DNA of 31,128 nucleotides, taken from the IMG/VR virus record IMGVR_UViG_3300008629_000020, positions 1 to 31,128 of that record; one strand, 5' to 3'. The notes beneath the pieces were generated by a model that saw only the letters and a program-made list of their open reading frames with translations, was not told the origin of the DNA and searched no databases. Each line of letters begins with the position of its first letter. The first letter of the stretch is position 1. The position numbers were made by a program, and so were the translations under genes. The DNA comes from a virus. Of the stretch, positions 1-7,843 are shown piece after piece.

Positions 1-332
1 AACCCGGTCAGAGTCCCAACCGAAGTGATAGCAGTCTGGGCAGCGGTGGTGACGGTAGCGGCAGTCCCTGAGGCGTTGCCGGTTACATTCCCGACTACCC
101 CGCCACTGGCGGTGATAGCGCCAGTGACACGGGCAGTACCTGTTACGTCAAGGCCATAAGCAGGCGAGGTCTGATTGATGCCGACCCTGTTATTGCCGGT
201 ATCAACCTTAAGAACATCAGGAGCTAGAGAAGCACCATACGCTTTCCACTTCTCGCCATCCCACTGCCACTGCTTGCCACTAACAGTGTGGATATCACCG
301 CTCGAAGGTGAATTAGGAAAATCTATTGCCAT
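1..332 (-). CDS. Tail-fibre-like virion protein, N-terminal part (runs off the left edge)
   Basis: Open frame from an ATG at 332 to the window edge with no stop, so the C-terminus is missing. ACTGGAGTC before the ATG is a good ribosome binding site. The N-terminus reads MAIDFPNSPSSGDIHTV followed by WQWDGEKWKA, the same module as the next gene (MATDFPASP..DVHSV..WFWNGVYWEL). The visible remainder is rich in Gly, Thr, Val and Ala (GITASGGVVGNVTGNASG), as in beta-rich phage fibre shafts. A virion role is inferred from composition, the shared module and its place downstream of the head genes; the exact protein is not identified. Confidence 0.7.
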   Translation of the reverse strand, partial: MAIDFPNSPSSGDIHTVSGKQWQWDGEKWKAYGASLAPDVLKVDTGNNRVGINQTSPAYGLDVTGTARVTGAITASGGVVGNVTGNASGTAATVTTAAQTAITSVGTLTG

Positions 333-359
333 AATGACTCCAGTATACCATTAATCATA

Positions 360-824
360 TCATGACGCAGAACTGCCACCATTCAGCGCAGTAATGCCTC
401 CATAAACCGTGCCGGATTTACCGCCATCGATGTTGTACGAAATCTGATCGGTGCCGAAATCTGAGGCGTGACCGATCTCTACCCACGTTGAATCATAATA
501 CATAAAAGTCTTGCCAGTGTCAGATTCAAACCATATATCCCCCACGACCCCAGACGTAGGAATTGTATCAGATGCCTGGAAAGTCTGAGCATCCGAAGCA
601 TGCCCAACCTCAACCCATGTGGAATCATATCTAACGAATAACCTTCCCGTATCGGACTCAAACCAAAAATCACCCTCGACAGTATTCGCAGGAGCATTAT
701 CTCCAGAAGTATACTTCGTGGTGTTGGCTTGAAGCTCCCAATAGACACCGTTCCAAAACCAGATCGTGTTGCCAACAGAATGAACATCGTTTACCGCTGG
801 GGAAGCCGGGAAATCCGTTGCCAT
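360..824 (-). CDS. Tail/decorating virion protein with two WFESDTG repeats
   Basis: 154 residues. N-terminal module MATDFPASP, then two tandem copies of a repeat of about 45 residues with core GDxWFESDTGxxFxxYDSTWVEIGHASD, then a C-terminal VYGGITALNGG. C-termini with YGG..x..DGG are frequent in phage structural proteins. The start codon overlaps the stop of the upstream gene as TAATG, so translation is probably coupled. The next gene carries one copy of the same repeat, showing duplication within this cluster. Probably a fibre or surface protein; no enzymatic signature seen. Confidence 0.65.
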   Translation of the reverse strand: MATDFPASPAVNDVHSVGNTIWFWNGVYWELQANTTKYTSGDNAPANTVEGDFWFESDTGRLFVRYDSTWVEVGHASDAQTFQASDTIPTSGVVGDIWFESDTGKTFMYYDSTWVEIGHASDFGTDQISYNIDGGKSGTVYGGITALNGGSSAS

Positions 825-1228
825 TACACCGTCCCCCCGTCAATCGTACTAATGCCACCATAATTGCTATCCGGCACACCGCCATCAACACTGATGAAAA
901 ACTCATGAGACGAATCAGGAGTATGACCAATCTCAACCCACTGAGAAGTGTTAGCATCCGTATAATACACCAACGTATTGCCGGTATCCGACTCAAACCA
1001 CATGTCGCCATCACTAGGACTAGAGGGTGGAGCATCCGCAACAGTTACAGATGCCCCAGCTTGACGCCACGCTGCCCCTGACCTGAAGTAAAACGCATCA
1101 TTCGTCGTATCAACTGCAATAGATCCATCTTCAATTGTAGAAGAAGGAGCACCAGCAGTAGTTTCTGTCTTTACAGAATGGGTCGAAGATGCAGAAATTT
1201 TGGCGGAAGGAAAATGCTTAATCGCCAT
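824..1228 (-). CDS. Tail/decorating virion protein with one WFESDTG repeat
   Basis: 134 residues. Contains one GDMWFESDTG..YYTD..WVEIGH unit near residues 75-103 and ends NYGGISTIDGGTV, matching the end of its downstream neighbour. The N-terminus (MAIKHFPSAKISASSTHSV) diverges from the MAxDFPxSP form. Both ends are coupled by TAATG overlaps (at 1228 and at 824), so four genes here form one translational chain. A virion role is inferred from the shared repeat and location. Confidence 0.65.
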   Translation of the reverse strand: MAIKHFPSAKISASSTHSVKTETTAGAPSSTIEDGSIAVDTTNDAFYFRSGAAWRQAGASVTVADAPPSSPSDGDMWFESDTGNTLVYYTDANTSQWVEIGHTPDSSHEFFISVDGGVPDSNYGGISTIDGGTV

Positions 1229-1569
1229 TACGTCGTGTACTCGACTCCGCTGACAGTCAGGGTTAGAGCTCCAGATGTCGCCTGAAGAGCCTGTAATGTC
1301 TCATTTTTGGCTAAAACCATTGAGACATCAATAGATACAGTCTCATCCCCCTGCACAACGAAATCGGAGAACACTTGATTTGTTACACCCGCAGTCCCGC
1401 CAGATGCAACAGCATGCAAATCAAAGTTTGCAGCGCTATTCGTAGTATTACAAATAATAATATTTTTTACAATAGTATAATAATCATTAGTATTAGTTAC
1501 GGTATACAGGGTGCCAATAGAGGTACCAGGCTGTCCTCTATACAAATTTTTAGCAGTGAATTGTGCCAT
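1228..1569 (-). CDS. Small phage structural protein, unknown
   Basis: 113 residues beginning MAQFTAKNLYRGQPG and rich in Thr, Val and Asn with a predicted all-beta pattern (TLYTVTNTNDYYTIVKNIIICNTT). Small proteins of this kind, describing an interface or surface beta-sandwich, are common in phage head/tail regions, but I do not recognise a named family. It lies in the TAATG-coupled chain, directly downstream of the 125-residue gene with no spacing. Confidence 0.6.
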   Translation of the reverse strand: MAQFTAKNLYRGQPGTSIGTLYTVTNTNDYYTIVKNIIICNTTNSAANFDLHAVASGGTAGVTNQVFSDFVVQGDETVSIDVSMVLAKNETLQALQATSGALTLTVSGVEYTT

Positions 1570-1947
1570 CTAGGCCACCCCCATCCAATATAAAACCTCG
1601 TTATCATAAACCGTTTGACTAATATCTGTTATAGTGGTTGCATCCAAGACATGCCCGACGGTTGAACTGGAATCATGAGAAGCAGCAGTCGTACTGTCGA
1701 AGCCACGACCACTTACAACTCCACCAATATTCTCAGCGACTGTAAAGGTGTTGCCAGATCTAGACGACACCAATACCTTCTCTTCATCATTCGCGCCACG
1801 ATCCAATACCACTACAAACGGATATGTGCTCCCATCCGGGAACCCAGATCCACTTGTAACAGTAAAGGATGTGGCCGACGAATTAATACCGGCAGATAAT
1901 TCTGTTTCCGATGCGGCTCCTACAAACTCTCGTCTCTTCAGGGTCAT
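1570..1947 (-). CDS. Small phage structural protein, unknown
   Basis: 125 residues. Begins MTLKRREFVGAASETELSAGI and has alternating short beta strands (TSFTVTSGSGFP, YPFVVVLDRGANDEEKVLVSSRSGNTFTV), a pattern seen in phage baseplate or fibre adaptor proteins. The segment GRGFDSTTAASHDSSSTVGHV resembles the ligand-free loops of such proteins. No catalytic motif. Neighbours suggest a virion component; function otherwise unknown. Confidence 0.6.
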   Translation of the reverse strand: MTLKRREFVGAASETELSAGINSSATSFTVTSGSGFPDGSTYPFVVVLDRGANDEEKVLVSSRSGNTFTVAENIGGVVSGRGFDSTTAASHDSSSTVGHVLDATTITDISQTVYDNEVLYWMGVA

Positions 1948-1959
1948 AACTTACCCCGA

Positions 1960-2343
1960 TCAGTCGAGCGAAATGTCTAGGTCGCCGGTCGAAATTTTGA
2001 ATGTATCCCCTGCATCCACAGATTTAGACGAACTAAGAGCACCGTGGAATAACAAGTTTCCAGCAGAAGCATGATCATGAATACCAACATGCGTCACCGT
2101 TGCGGCAGGCATGCTCGTATACGTAATATCTGCAGTATTGGAAATCGTACCACCGGAAGCCGCCGATCCAAAAGTAATCGACTGACGGGCATACGACCCA
2201 CCTGAACACTCAGTACCGGAATCTGCATCCGTTGGGTTGGAAGTATAGAGCGCAAGATACACAGTCGAAGGACTGGTATACGCTGCATTCTTAAGGACAT
2301 GATCCAAAAGCTCGTTTTCCAAATAATTGCTAATTGCGGCCAT
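1960..2343 (-). CDS. Phage tail-fibre-type protein (MAAISNYLENELLDHVLK family)
   Basis: 127 residues. The N-terminus MAAISNYLENELLDHVLKN followed by TVYLALYTSNPT is a recurrent pattern in tailed-phage virion proteins usually annotated as tail-fibre or minor structural proteins. The middle is Gly/Ser/Thr rich (YARQSITFGSAASGGTIS) and the end is a beta-rich HVGIHDHASAGNLLFHG segment. GAGGTTG before the ATG gives an acceptable ribosome binding site. The family pattern is recalled; the precise role in the particle is not established. Confidence 0.7.
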   Translation of the reverse strand: MAAISNYLENELLDHVLKNAAYTSPSTVYLALYTSNPTDADSGTECSGGSYARQSITFGSAASGGTISNTADITYTSMPAATVTHVGIHDHASAGNLLFHGALSSSKSVDAGDTFKISTGDLDISLD

Positions 2344-2368
2344 TACAACCTCCTATTTTTAATACTTT

Positions 2369-2605
2369 TTATTTGGGTCTCTTTGTTTTAACAAAATTCC
2401 CAGTTGCCAACAACATGTTGACAATATCATGTGACACACACTGAACCGGCTCATCCATTGTGAACTTGTGTCCGTGCATGCTATATGATGTGGGGCCGTT
2501 GACCATCTTTACCCAAACGCCATCATCGGATGCCTTAGCACCCCACGAAGTCGGTTTAGATGTCTCTGCCGTTACCACTTCCGTCTGTACATCTTCGTCA
2601 GCCAT
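2369..2605 (-). CDS. Small protein paralogous to the next gene
   Basis: 78 residues. The C-terminal half (VWVKMVNGPTSYSMHGHKFT..EPVQCVSHDIVNMLLATGNFVKTK) aligns with the end of the 97-residue neighbour (ILVKMDGPRGYAMGNHEFT..HPFKALPEKEALHLISTGSFVRAK). The common core is V-K-M-x-G-P-x-x-Y-x-M-x-x-H-x-F-T followed by a helix and TGxFV. The N-terminus is short and acidic. Located between capsid and tail genes, so possibly a head-tail or head-decoration factor; function unknown. Confidence 0.6.
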   Translation of the reverse strand: MADEDVQTEVVTAETSKPTSWGAKASDDGVWVKMVNGPTSYSMHGHKFTMDEPVQCVSHDIVNMLLATGNFVKTKRPK

Positions 2606-2607
2606 AA

Positions 2608-2901
2608 TTACTCCTTATAATGAGCTTTAACGTCAGACTCCTTGGCTCGAACAAACGAGCCAGTTGAAATAAGATGTAAAGCCTCTTTCTCCGGTAAAGC
2701 CTTAAAAGGATGCTCTAGAGTAAACTCGTGATTACCCATAGCATACCCTCTGGGACCGTCCATCTTTACTAAGATCTCTTTCCCAGAAGCAGACTTCTTT
2801 GCCGGAGCTTTCTTTGCCGGCGCCTCAGCAGCGGCTTCTTTTGGTTCTTCGACTTCCGCGTCCTGAATGGACTCAGAAGTAACTACATTATCATCAGCCA
2901 T
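2608..2901 (-). CDS. Small protein with Ala/Lys-rich tail, paralogue of the gene downstream
   Basis: 97 residues. A low-complexity EEPKEAAAEAPAKKAPAKK stretch at residues 18-36 precedes the conserved core described for its paralogue. GGAGGT lies upstream of the ATG. Two adjacent copies point to tandem duplication followed by loss of the charged tail in one copy. It is the first gene after the capsid gene and a hairpin. Function unknown. Confidence 0.6.
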   Translation of the reverse strand: MADDNVVTSESIQDAEVEEPKEAAAEAPAKKAPAKKSASGKEILVKMDGPRGYAMGNHEFTLEHPFKALPEKEALHLISTGSFVRAKESDVKAHYKE

Positions 2902-2952
2902 GACTAAATCTTACCATACCTCCTTTCATAATACAAAACCTACTTCTAACGA

Positions 2953-2986
2953 AGACGAGGGGCAGTTACTCACTGCCCCTGCGTCT
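2953..2986 (-). terminator. Hairpin after the capsid gene
   Basis: GGGGCAGT/ACTGCCCC stem with a five-base loop, extended by AGACG/CGTCT arms. It lies just past the capsid stop and 50-90 bases before the next gene on the minus strand. There is no clear U-tract, so termination may be partial, as expected where capsid mRNA must be most abundant. Confidence 0.6.
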
Positions 2987-3006
2987 CCATTAGTTATTCA
3001 CTATGT

Positions 3007-4044
3007 TTAAGCGGCGCGGCGCTTAATGTTCTTCGTGATCACGTAAGCGTCAAAGTTTTCAACGTTAGACGCAACCCGAGTAAACTGAGTGTACTCAATA
3101 GTATCTTTCTTGGGCTTGAACTCGCGATACACAACGATTTCACGCTGAATACCAACAATGTGGTTCTGCGGGAAAGTCATGATCAGATAACCGTGACTGC
3201 CTGCGGCACCACTGTAATCGCCAGCCTCTGCTTCCGGCATGAGGGGAACCTCAAGGACCGGAATGCCAAACGGACGCAAGCCTGTATCACCAGGACCGCC
3301 GTTTGCACCACCAGCACCCTCAAAGTACCGACCACCAATATCAGAGTTGACCGGAGAGCCGCCAGAAGCGACATTCCCATCAACCTTAACAGACGGATCT
3401 CCTAAGTGATAGATGGTGTCCTGCACTAATTGAGGACCACACATGAACCGAAGATCATTGCGGCGCTGCAGGTACTTGCTTGGGATCTTACGAAGCGAAC
3501 GATCATAGACTGAACGAGAGATCGGCGTGCCGCCCTCGCAATCCAGAACATAACCGCTTGCCTTTCCAAGCTTAATGAAGCCGTCAAGGCTCTTGAGCAG
3601 ACCATTGCTGCTCGTAGTATCGCCATTGATGAGCAAGTCATCAAGGTCGTTCGCCGTCTGGCGGGCCATCACCGATGCGAGATGATCCTCTAACGAATCA
3701 CCCGCAATGTTGTCCTCAAGGGACTCAGTGCTGATCTCCCAGTCTAAACGAAGTTTCACAGTTGTAAGCGACACTTTGGTGAAGGTAACAGCAGCGTTTG
3801 CGCCGGTGTCAGAAGCCTCAGTAGCCTTCGCCATGATGCGCGTACCGATGGAGAGCTTATCGATCTCCATCTGCGGGGTCCGCATACGCACAACTCGCGA
3901 GGACTGCAAGAGGGCAGACTGATCAACGACGAAATCAATGAAGCGGTTGGCCTGAGCCGGCTTTAAAATGCCGCCACTGGCGTTTCCGACAACGCTGGTA
4001 GTGACCTCATTTGCTTTCGCAAGAATTTCTTCCTGAGTTGACAT
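3007..4044 (-). CDS. Major capsid protein, HK97 fold
   Basis: 345 residues. Order and sequence match HK97-type capsid proteins: N-terminal helix (MSTQEEILAKANEV), then LKPAQANRFIDFVVDQSALLQSSRVVRM, an E-loop/P-domain region with KVSLTTVKLRLDWEISTESLED, a spine segment MARQTANDLDDLLINGD, and a C-terminal A-domain ending TRVASNVENFDAYVITKNI. AAGGAGGAAGATA precedes the ATG. It follows the protease-scaffold gene by about 20 bases, the usual head-cassette order. A Gly-rich insert near residues 225-255 could be a surface loop. Confidence is high for the role; accessory-protein contacts are unknown. Confidence 0.92.
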   Translation of the reverse strand: MSTQEEILAKANEVTTSVVGNASGGILKPAQANRFIDFVVDQSALLQSSRVVRMRTPQMEIDKLSIGTRIMAKATEASDTGANAAVTFTKVSLTTVKLRLDWEISTESLEDNIAGDSLEDHLASVMARQTANDLDDLLINGDTTSSNGLLKSLDGFIKLGKASGYVLDCEGGTPISRSVYDRSLRKIPSKYLQRRNDLRFMCGPQLVQDTIYHLGDPSVKVDGNVASGGSPVNSDIGGRYFEGAGGANGGPGDTGLRPFGIPVLEVPLMPEAEAGDYSGAAGSHGYLIMTFPQNHIVGIQREIVVYREFKPKKDTIEYTQFTRVASNVENFDAYVITKNIKRRAA

Positions 4045-4065
4045 TATCTTCCTCCTTATATCCTT

Positions 4066-4500
4066 TTACTTTTCGTATCCAAAAGCCTTAATAAGCTCTT
4101 GGGGAAGGTAGAGGTTGTCCCAGAAAGTTGTTTCATCAACCTTAGCGATAATCTCATCCTCCACCATTTCTTCGTCGCTTTCGACGCTCTTTTTCACAGC
4201 GCCGGCAGTTTCTAACTGCTCGATCTTAGCCGAAGCATCAGAAAGAGCATCCTTCTGCTCCTGAATGGTCGCCATTGCACCATCAAGCTCCTCGCGGAAC
4301 TTAGCAACAGCAGCATCAAGAGCAGATGAGTCAACCTCGGTCTCTACGACCTCAGCCTCCTCAACTTCAACGCTTTTTGCAACTGAATCCAACTTTTCAT
4401 CAACATAAGTCTGAGTATCAGACTTCAGTTCCTCCTTTAGGAGGGAAAGCTTCTCATCAACGACTGCACCAAGCGCATCCTTCAGAATATCAATATCCAT
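4066..4500 (-). CDS. Nested scaffolding protein (in-frame internal start)
   Basis: Inside the protease-scaffold frame the minus strand reads AAGGAGATGTAGATATGG, an excellent Shine-Dalgarno eight bases before an in-frame ATG (MDIDILKDALG). Translation from it gives 144 residues comprising only the coiled-coil scaffold. Several phages make scaffold this way from inside the protease gene (lambda C/Nu3 is the classic case). The ribosome site is seen; its use is inferred. Confidence 0.5.
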   Translation of the reverse strand: MDIDILKDALGAVVDEKLSLLKEELKSDTQTYVDEKLDSVAKSVEVEEAEVVETEVDSSALDAAVAKFREELDGAMATIQEQKDALSDASAKIEQLETAGAVKKSVESDEEMVEDEIIAKVDETTFWDNLYLPQELIKAFGYEK

Positions 4501-5295
4501 ATCTACATCTCCTTCGGAATCTTGATTTGAGTCAGGAGAAGCTTCTATTTCAAACTTCTCTATGTCGTCAGATGTGGAAGTTTCATCTTCCATATCATTG
4601 TGGAGCCAATTCATAAAACGCCGAAGCAAAGACGCCTTCTCCTGAACGGAGAGAGCGTCAGAAACCTCAGCACCTTCATCAAAGAGCTTATCTTCCACAG
4701 TTAAAACGTTATCATAATTTATATCTTTTTGCAAACTGATGTTCGATTCGTCAATATTTTCTGTAATTTCCTCATCATTTTCTAGCATATAGTACAGCTC
4801 GCCCGCATCATTTGACTTTACAAGTTCTACGATTGCAGCCGGGTTAGCAGGATTATCCACCAAACTAACCTCGCCAAGCTCATACTTTGTTATACGATGA
4901 ACAGGTCTACCCAATTGTTTACTTAATGATTCATCCATTTTCTTTTCTAGTATTCTTCCACCGACCGAGAACGCTGCTAACGTTCCATCCAAGACCTTTT
5001 CCCAAGTACTTTGGGCACCCTTGGATACAAACGCAGACAGCCTCATACCCTTATGAAGGGCACCATCGATTTCTAAGTCGATAGGTTCATAATCAATTGC
5101 CTTACCAACGGCAACCGGGGCGTGCATCTCTCTGATATTACCACGCCAAGCTTTAAAGGCTGCCGTAGAAGCATCAAACTCAATGATGTCACCAGAACTA
5201 TCTATATTGTCAGCGGTGGCAACTCCTGTTACAATGCGCTCTTCCGACTTGATCATCTCAATAGGAAAAGACACATGAAACGTATTATCTTGCAT
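4066..5295 (-). CDS. Prohead protease fused to scaffolding domain
   Basis: 409 residues from the ATG at 5295, preceded by GGAGGCGATT; a longer frame from 5343 lacks a ribosome site. Residues 1-150 are an XkdF/HK97-like prohead protease: VTGVATADNIDSSGDII, then NIREMHAP with candidate His58, LAAFSVGG with candidate Ser110, and YELGEVSLVDNPANPA. Residues 160-240 are acidic. The C-terminal part is coiled coil (FREELDGAMATIQEQKDALS) ending in LPQELIKAFGYEK, the scaffold that lines the prohead and is cleaved on maturation. Placement between portal and capsid supports this. Confidence 0.88.
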   Translation of the reverse strand: MQDNTFHVSFPIEMIKSEERIVTGVATADNIDSSGDIIEFDASTAAFKAWRGNIREMHAPVAVGKAIDYEPIDLEIDGALHKGMRLSAFVSKGAQSTWEKVLDGTLAAFSVGGRILEKKMDESLSKQLGRPVHRITKYELGEVSLVDNPANPAAIVELVKSNDAGELYYMLENDEEITENIDESNISLQKDINYDNVLTVEDKLFDEGAEVSDALSVQEKASLLRRFMNWLHNDMEDETSTSDDIEKFEIEASPDSNQDSEGDVDMDIDILKDALGAVVDEKLSLLKEELKSDTQTYVDEKLDSVAKSVEVEEAEVVETEVDSSALDAAVAKFREELDGAMATIQEQKDALSDASAKIEQLETAGAVKKSVESDEEMVEDEIIAKVDETTFWDNLYLPQELIKAFGYEK

Positions 5296-5349
5296 AATCG
5301 CCTCCTGTGTTATTAATATACTATTTATTGCGTAAAAACGCAAGTTGTG

Positions 5350-5652
5350 TTAGGAACCTGTAGCGAATACGCGACAGTTAACGGCAGTAGTCTTGACTTC
5401 AAAACTGTGGTGGTTTCCAGGTATGGCGATATAAGTAGCGCCACCAGGTGGTATTGCAATTCTGCGCTGATCAGTTGATCCACCATCAAACTGTATTGTA
5501 GCGATGGTCGTCGCATGTGAATTCCATACCCATAAACAACTTATCGAAATATGATCACCACCAGGAGCCGTAATCTGGATTACCCCATCGGAGTCCTGAT
5601 ACCCGTCCGGGGTGCCCCACCAAACAATAGATTCCATTCCGTTATAAGACAT
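5350..5652 (-). CDS. Small hypothetical head-region protein
   Basis: 100 residues between portal and protease. Pattern of beta strands (SIVWWGTPDGYQDSDGVIQI, ATIATIQFDGGSTDQRRIAIPPGGATYIAIPG) without helices, compatible with a small beta-barrel such as a head fibre or decoration domain. GGAGGACACT precedes the ATG. No recognised family; the virion role is only inferred from position. Confidence 0.6.
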   Translation of the reverse strand: MSYNGMESIVWWGTPDGYQDSDGVIQITAPGGDHISISCLWVWNSHATTIATIQFDGGSTDQRRIAIPPGGATYIAIPGNHHSFEVKTTAVNCRVFATGS

Positions 5653-5663
5653 AGTGTCCTCCT

Positions 5664-7289
5664 TTATTCATCTTGCGCTTCCCCACGTTCTCGCCGTTCC
5701 CCGGTGACCGCCGTAGGGGCTTGGCCACCATCTCTATCCGGTCCCGCTTTAGGCGGAGAACCAGACTCAGCGTTGTTATTGCCATCAGGCGCACCCTCTG
5801 GCTTCTTAGCCTCTTCTTTAGCCTGCTCTTCATCCATCTCAAGTTGTTTCATCTTGACATTGGACGGGAACGGCAAGACCTCATCGCCCTCAGTTCTCTG
5901 AGTCAGCCCCATCTTCTCTCTAACCTCATTAGGCGTTATCACCTCAGTCCTTAGGTATCTATCGTTGATCCTTGACTGGAGGTCGTCGTCAATCAGATCT
6001 ATTGATTCAAATCTAAACTCTACATTGTCAGTATACTCTTTGACAATTCTGTTTATTCGTTTCTCAATAATCTTCTGATCCGGGCCAACAACCTGAGTTT
6101 TGAAAGTCTTGTCTGCGTCACGCGAAACGGCCAGGTTGGCATTATCGTAAACGCCAACCTTCGGAGCAGGGACGCGATTGCCAACCAGAATCTCATCCCT
6201 ATTAGATTTACGATATTTATCAAACGACGAATCCTGAACCCCGGCTTCCAATTTTTCAAATTTCACATCAGAATCGTTACCCATGGATGGGGGCAAAGGA
6301 ACTATCAAAGTTCCATGATGCTTCCCCTTCACTTCCTGACGGAAATAGTTGACAAGTTGCTCCTTGGATCTTTGACTCAACTTGGCGCCCTTTAAAATTA
6401 TGGCATATCTTGGAATTGCTTTATTCTCAAAATAATCAATGTTATACTCTTTTGCAAACTTATCGCCAACAATTGCAGCAGCAGCCGGTACTGCCGGCGG
6501 TACACCATAATATGTGTTATTCGGGGTATACGATTTAAACTGTATTAACTCATTGGGTTTAGGATCTTTACCAAGTGGATCTGGTGTCTCTAAATCTTGA
6601 AAGTTCCTGAAGAAGACAGCGTTAACCTTTGATGTATTTGCCAACTGTATGAAACCGTCCCGGTTGCGTCGAACTCGAACCAAAGTTGCTGGGACATGCC
6701 CCACATATCCGATCTTCCCAGAGTTTGTTCTGCTGATTTCCATATAGCCATTACCGACCGTAAGAAAATCATTCCAAACCTTGATCATGCTTTCTATGAA
6801 TGTTTCATCTTCATTAAAAGCATCAAACAACTCCTCCATCTTTTTTTTGGCTCTATCGACATCTTGCCTGACTTTATCTAGTTTGACTTTTGATCCAGCA
6901 TTCTTTTCCAGTCTCTTCTTAGCCTTACTGCTGTCTTCAAAATGATATCCCAAGCCCACAGTGTTCATCGTTCTAGCGTTAACTGCGGCATAGTGTATGG
7001 AGCTTTGCTCATATAATTCAGCGAGCGTTTCTAAATCGTAGGGAGGGTTTACGACATCAAATAATGCGTACCCGTCAATTGTTTCAGGATCTACATACTT
7101 ACTATTTGCACCTTCAGTTTCAATCGCTTTCTTAATTAATCTTGTCGCTCGTCTCTTTACCTTAGTTGGCAAACTGCTTACATCAACTTTTTTAAAGTGA
7201 TCACTGCTTTTGCTGACGACATCGAATCCAACGTAAGAAACGTCATCTATCTCAACATAATCTTCATCATCTTCAACGAATTTAGTCAT
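5664..7289 (-). CDS. Portal protein
   Basis: 541 residues, typical of PBSX/SPP1-like portals. Recognisable segments: PPYDLETLAELYEQSSIHYA with AAVNARTMNTVGLGY (residues 80-115), WNDFLTVGNGYMEISR, HVPATLVRVRRNRDG, and GVPPAVPAAAAIVGDKFAKEYN followed by a long helical stem. The C-terminus (from about 490) is a low-complexity tail rich in Glu, Pro and Gly, probably flexible inside the head. The dodecamer forms the DNA entry vertex. It overlaps the upstream gene by 8 bases. No terminase is present next to it in this window. Confidence 0.9.
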   Translation of the reverse strand: MTKFVEDDEDYVEIDDVSYVGFDVVSKSSDHFKKVDVSSLPTKVKRRATRLIKKAIETEGANSKYVDPETIDGYALFDVVNPPYDLETLAELYEQSSIHYAAVNARTMNTVGLGYHFEDSSKAKKRLEKNAGSKVKLDKVRQDVDRAKKKMEELFDAFNEDETFIESMIKVWNDFLTVGNGYMEISRTNSGKIGYVGHVPATLVRVRRNRDGFIQLANTSKVNAVFFRNFQDLETPDPLGKDPKPNELIQFKSYTPNNTYYGVPPAVPAAAAIVGDKFAKEYNIDYFENKAIPRYAIILKGAKLSQRSKEQLVNYFRQEVKGKHHGTLIVPLPPSMGNDSDVKFEKLEAGVQDSSFDKYRKSNRDEILVGNRVPAPKVGVYDNANLAVSRDADKTFKTQVVGPDQKIIEKRINRIVKEYTDNVEFRFESIDLIDDDLQSRINDRYLRTEVITPNEVREKMGLTQRTEGDEVLPFPSNVKMKQLEMDEEQAKEEAKKPEGAPDGNNNAESGSPPKAGPDRDGGQAPTAVTGERRERGEAQDE

Positions 7290-7599
7290 GTTCCCCTCTC
7301 TGACTTGGCATTATCTTCGTAGGATCGAAGTAGTCCTCCATAGGATCAGGAATCTTCCCATCCACCAGACGCTCGCCCTGATCATCAAGTTCATTGTCTG
7401 TAACTTTCCGGGCACCCTCAATCCAATGAACCCTGCCGCCGGCATTGTCCGACCAATAAGCAGCGGCTTCAGCAACCTGCCTCTCTATAATGGGGTCACC
7501 GACAAAGCCTTCTGCGCACAGAATGTTGCGATCTGAATCCATGATCAGTTCCCCATTGGGTAAACGCCATGCACAGACACCAAAAACGCGGTCGGGCAT
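7282..7599 (-). CDS. Hypothetical protein upstream of portal
   Basis: 105 residues from the ATG at 7599, chosen because GGAGGG lies six bases before it; a start 13 codons earlier (7638) has no ribosome site. Sequence: MPDRVFGVCAWRLPNGELI, a central EAAAYWSDNAGG, then an acidic end DPMEDYFDPTKIMPS. Overlaps the portal start by eight bases, so co-translated. Not recognised. Confidence 0.6.
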   Translation of the reverse strand: MPDRVFGVCAWRLPNGELIMDSDRNILCAEGFVGDPIIERQVAEAAAYWSDNAGGRVHWIEGARKVTDNELDDQGERLVDGKIPDPMEDYFDPTKIMPSQRGEHD

Positions 7600-7675
7600 C
7601 AAAAGCCCTCCGCGATCTACATAATTTCTACCAACCATGTTTAGATACTATCACAATTATGATGAATTTGCACGA

Positions 7676-7840
7676 CTATGTGTCGTATTCTTCATCAATT
7701 TGTTCAAATTTAACCAAACACCCGGTAATTTCAGACACCCCTGAGTAACTCTGGGGGGCGTTATCCCCCTCCTTGAACTCAAGCGTATCAGATTCTCCGG
7801 TTTCGCGGCAAATATATTCCTGTGTTATATATCTGTTCAT
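7676..7840 (-). CDS. 54-residue hypothetical protein after RNR
   Basis: Starts three bases after the RNR stop (TAA TCT ATG) and reads MNRYITQEYICRETGESDTL, ending EQIDEEYDT. The spacing implies translational coupling to nrdJ; there is no independent ribosome site. Acidic, with two cysteines too far apart for a redox motif. Could be an RNR accessory, but nothing in the sequence shows that. Confidence 0.5.
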   Translation of the reverse strand: MNRYITQEYICRETGESDTLEFKEGDNAPQSYSGVSEITGCLVKFEQIDEEYDT

Positions 7841-7843
7841 AGA

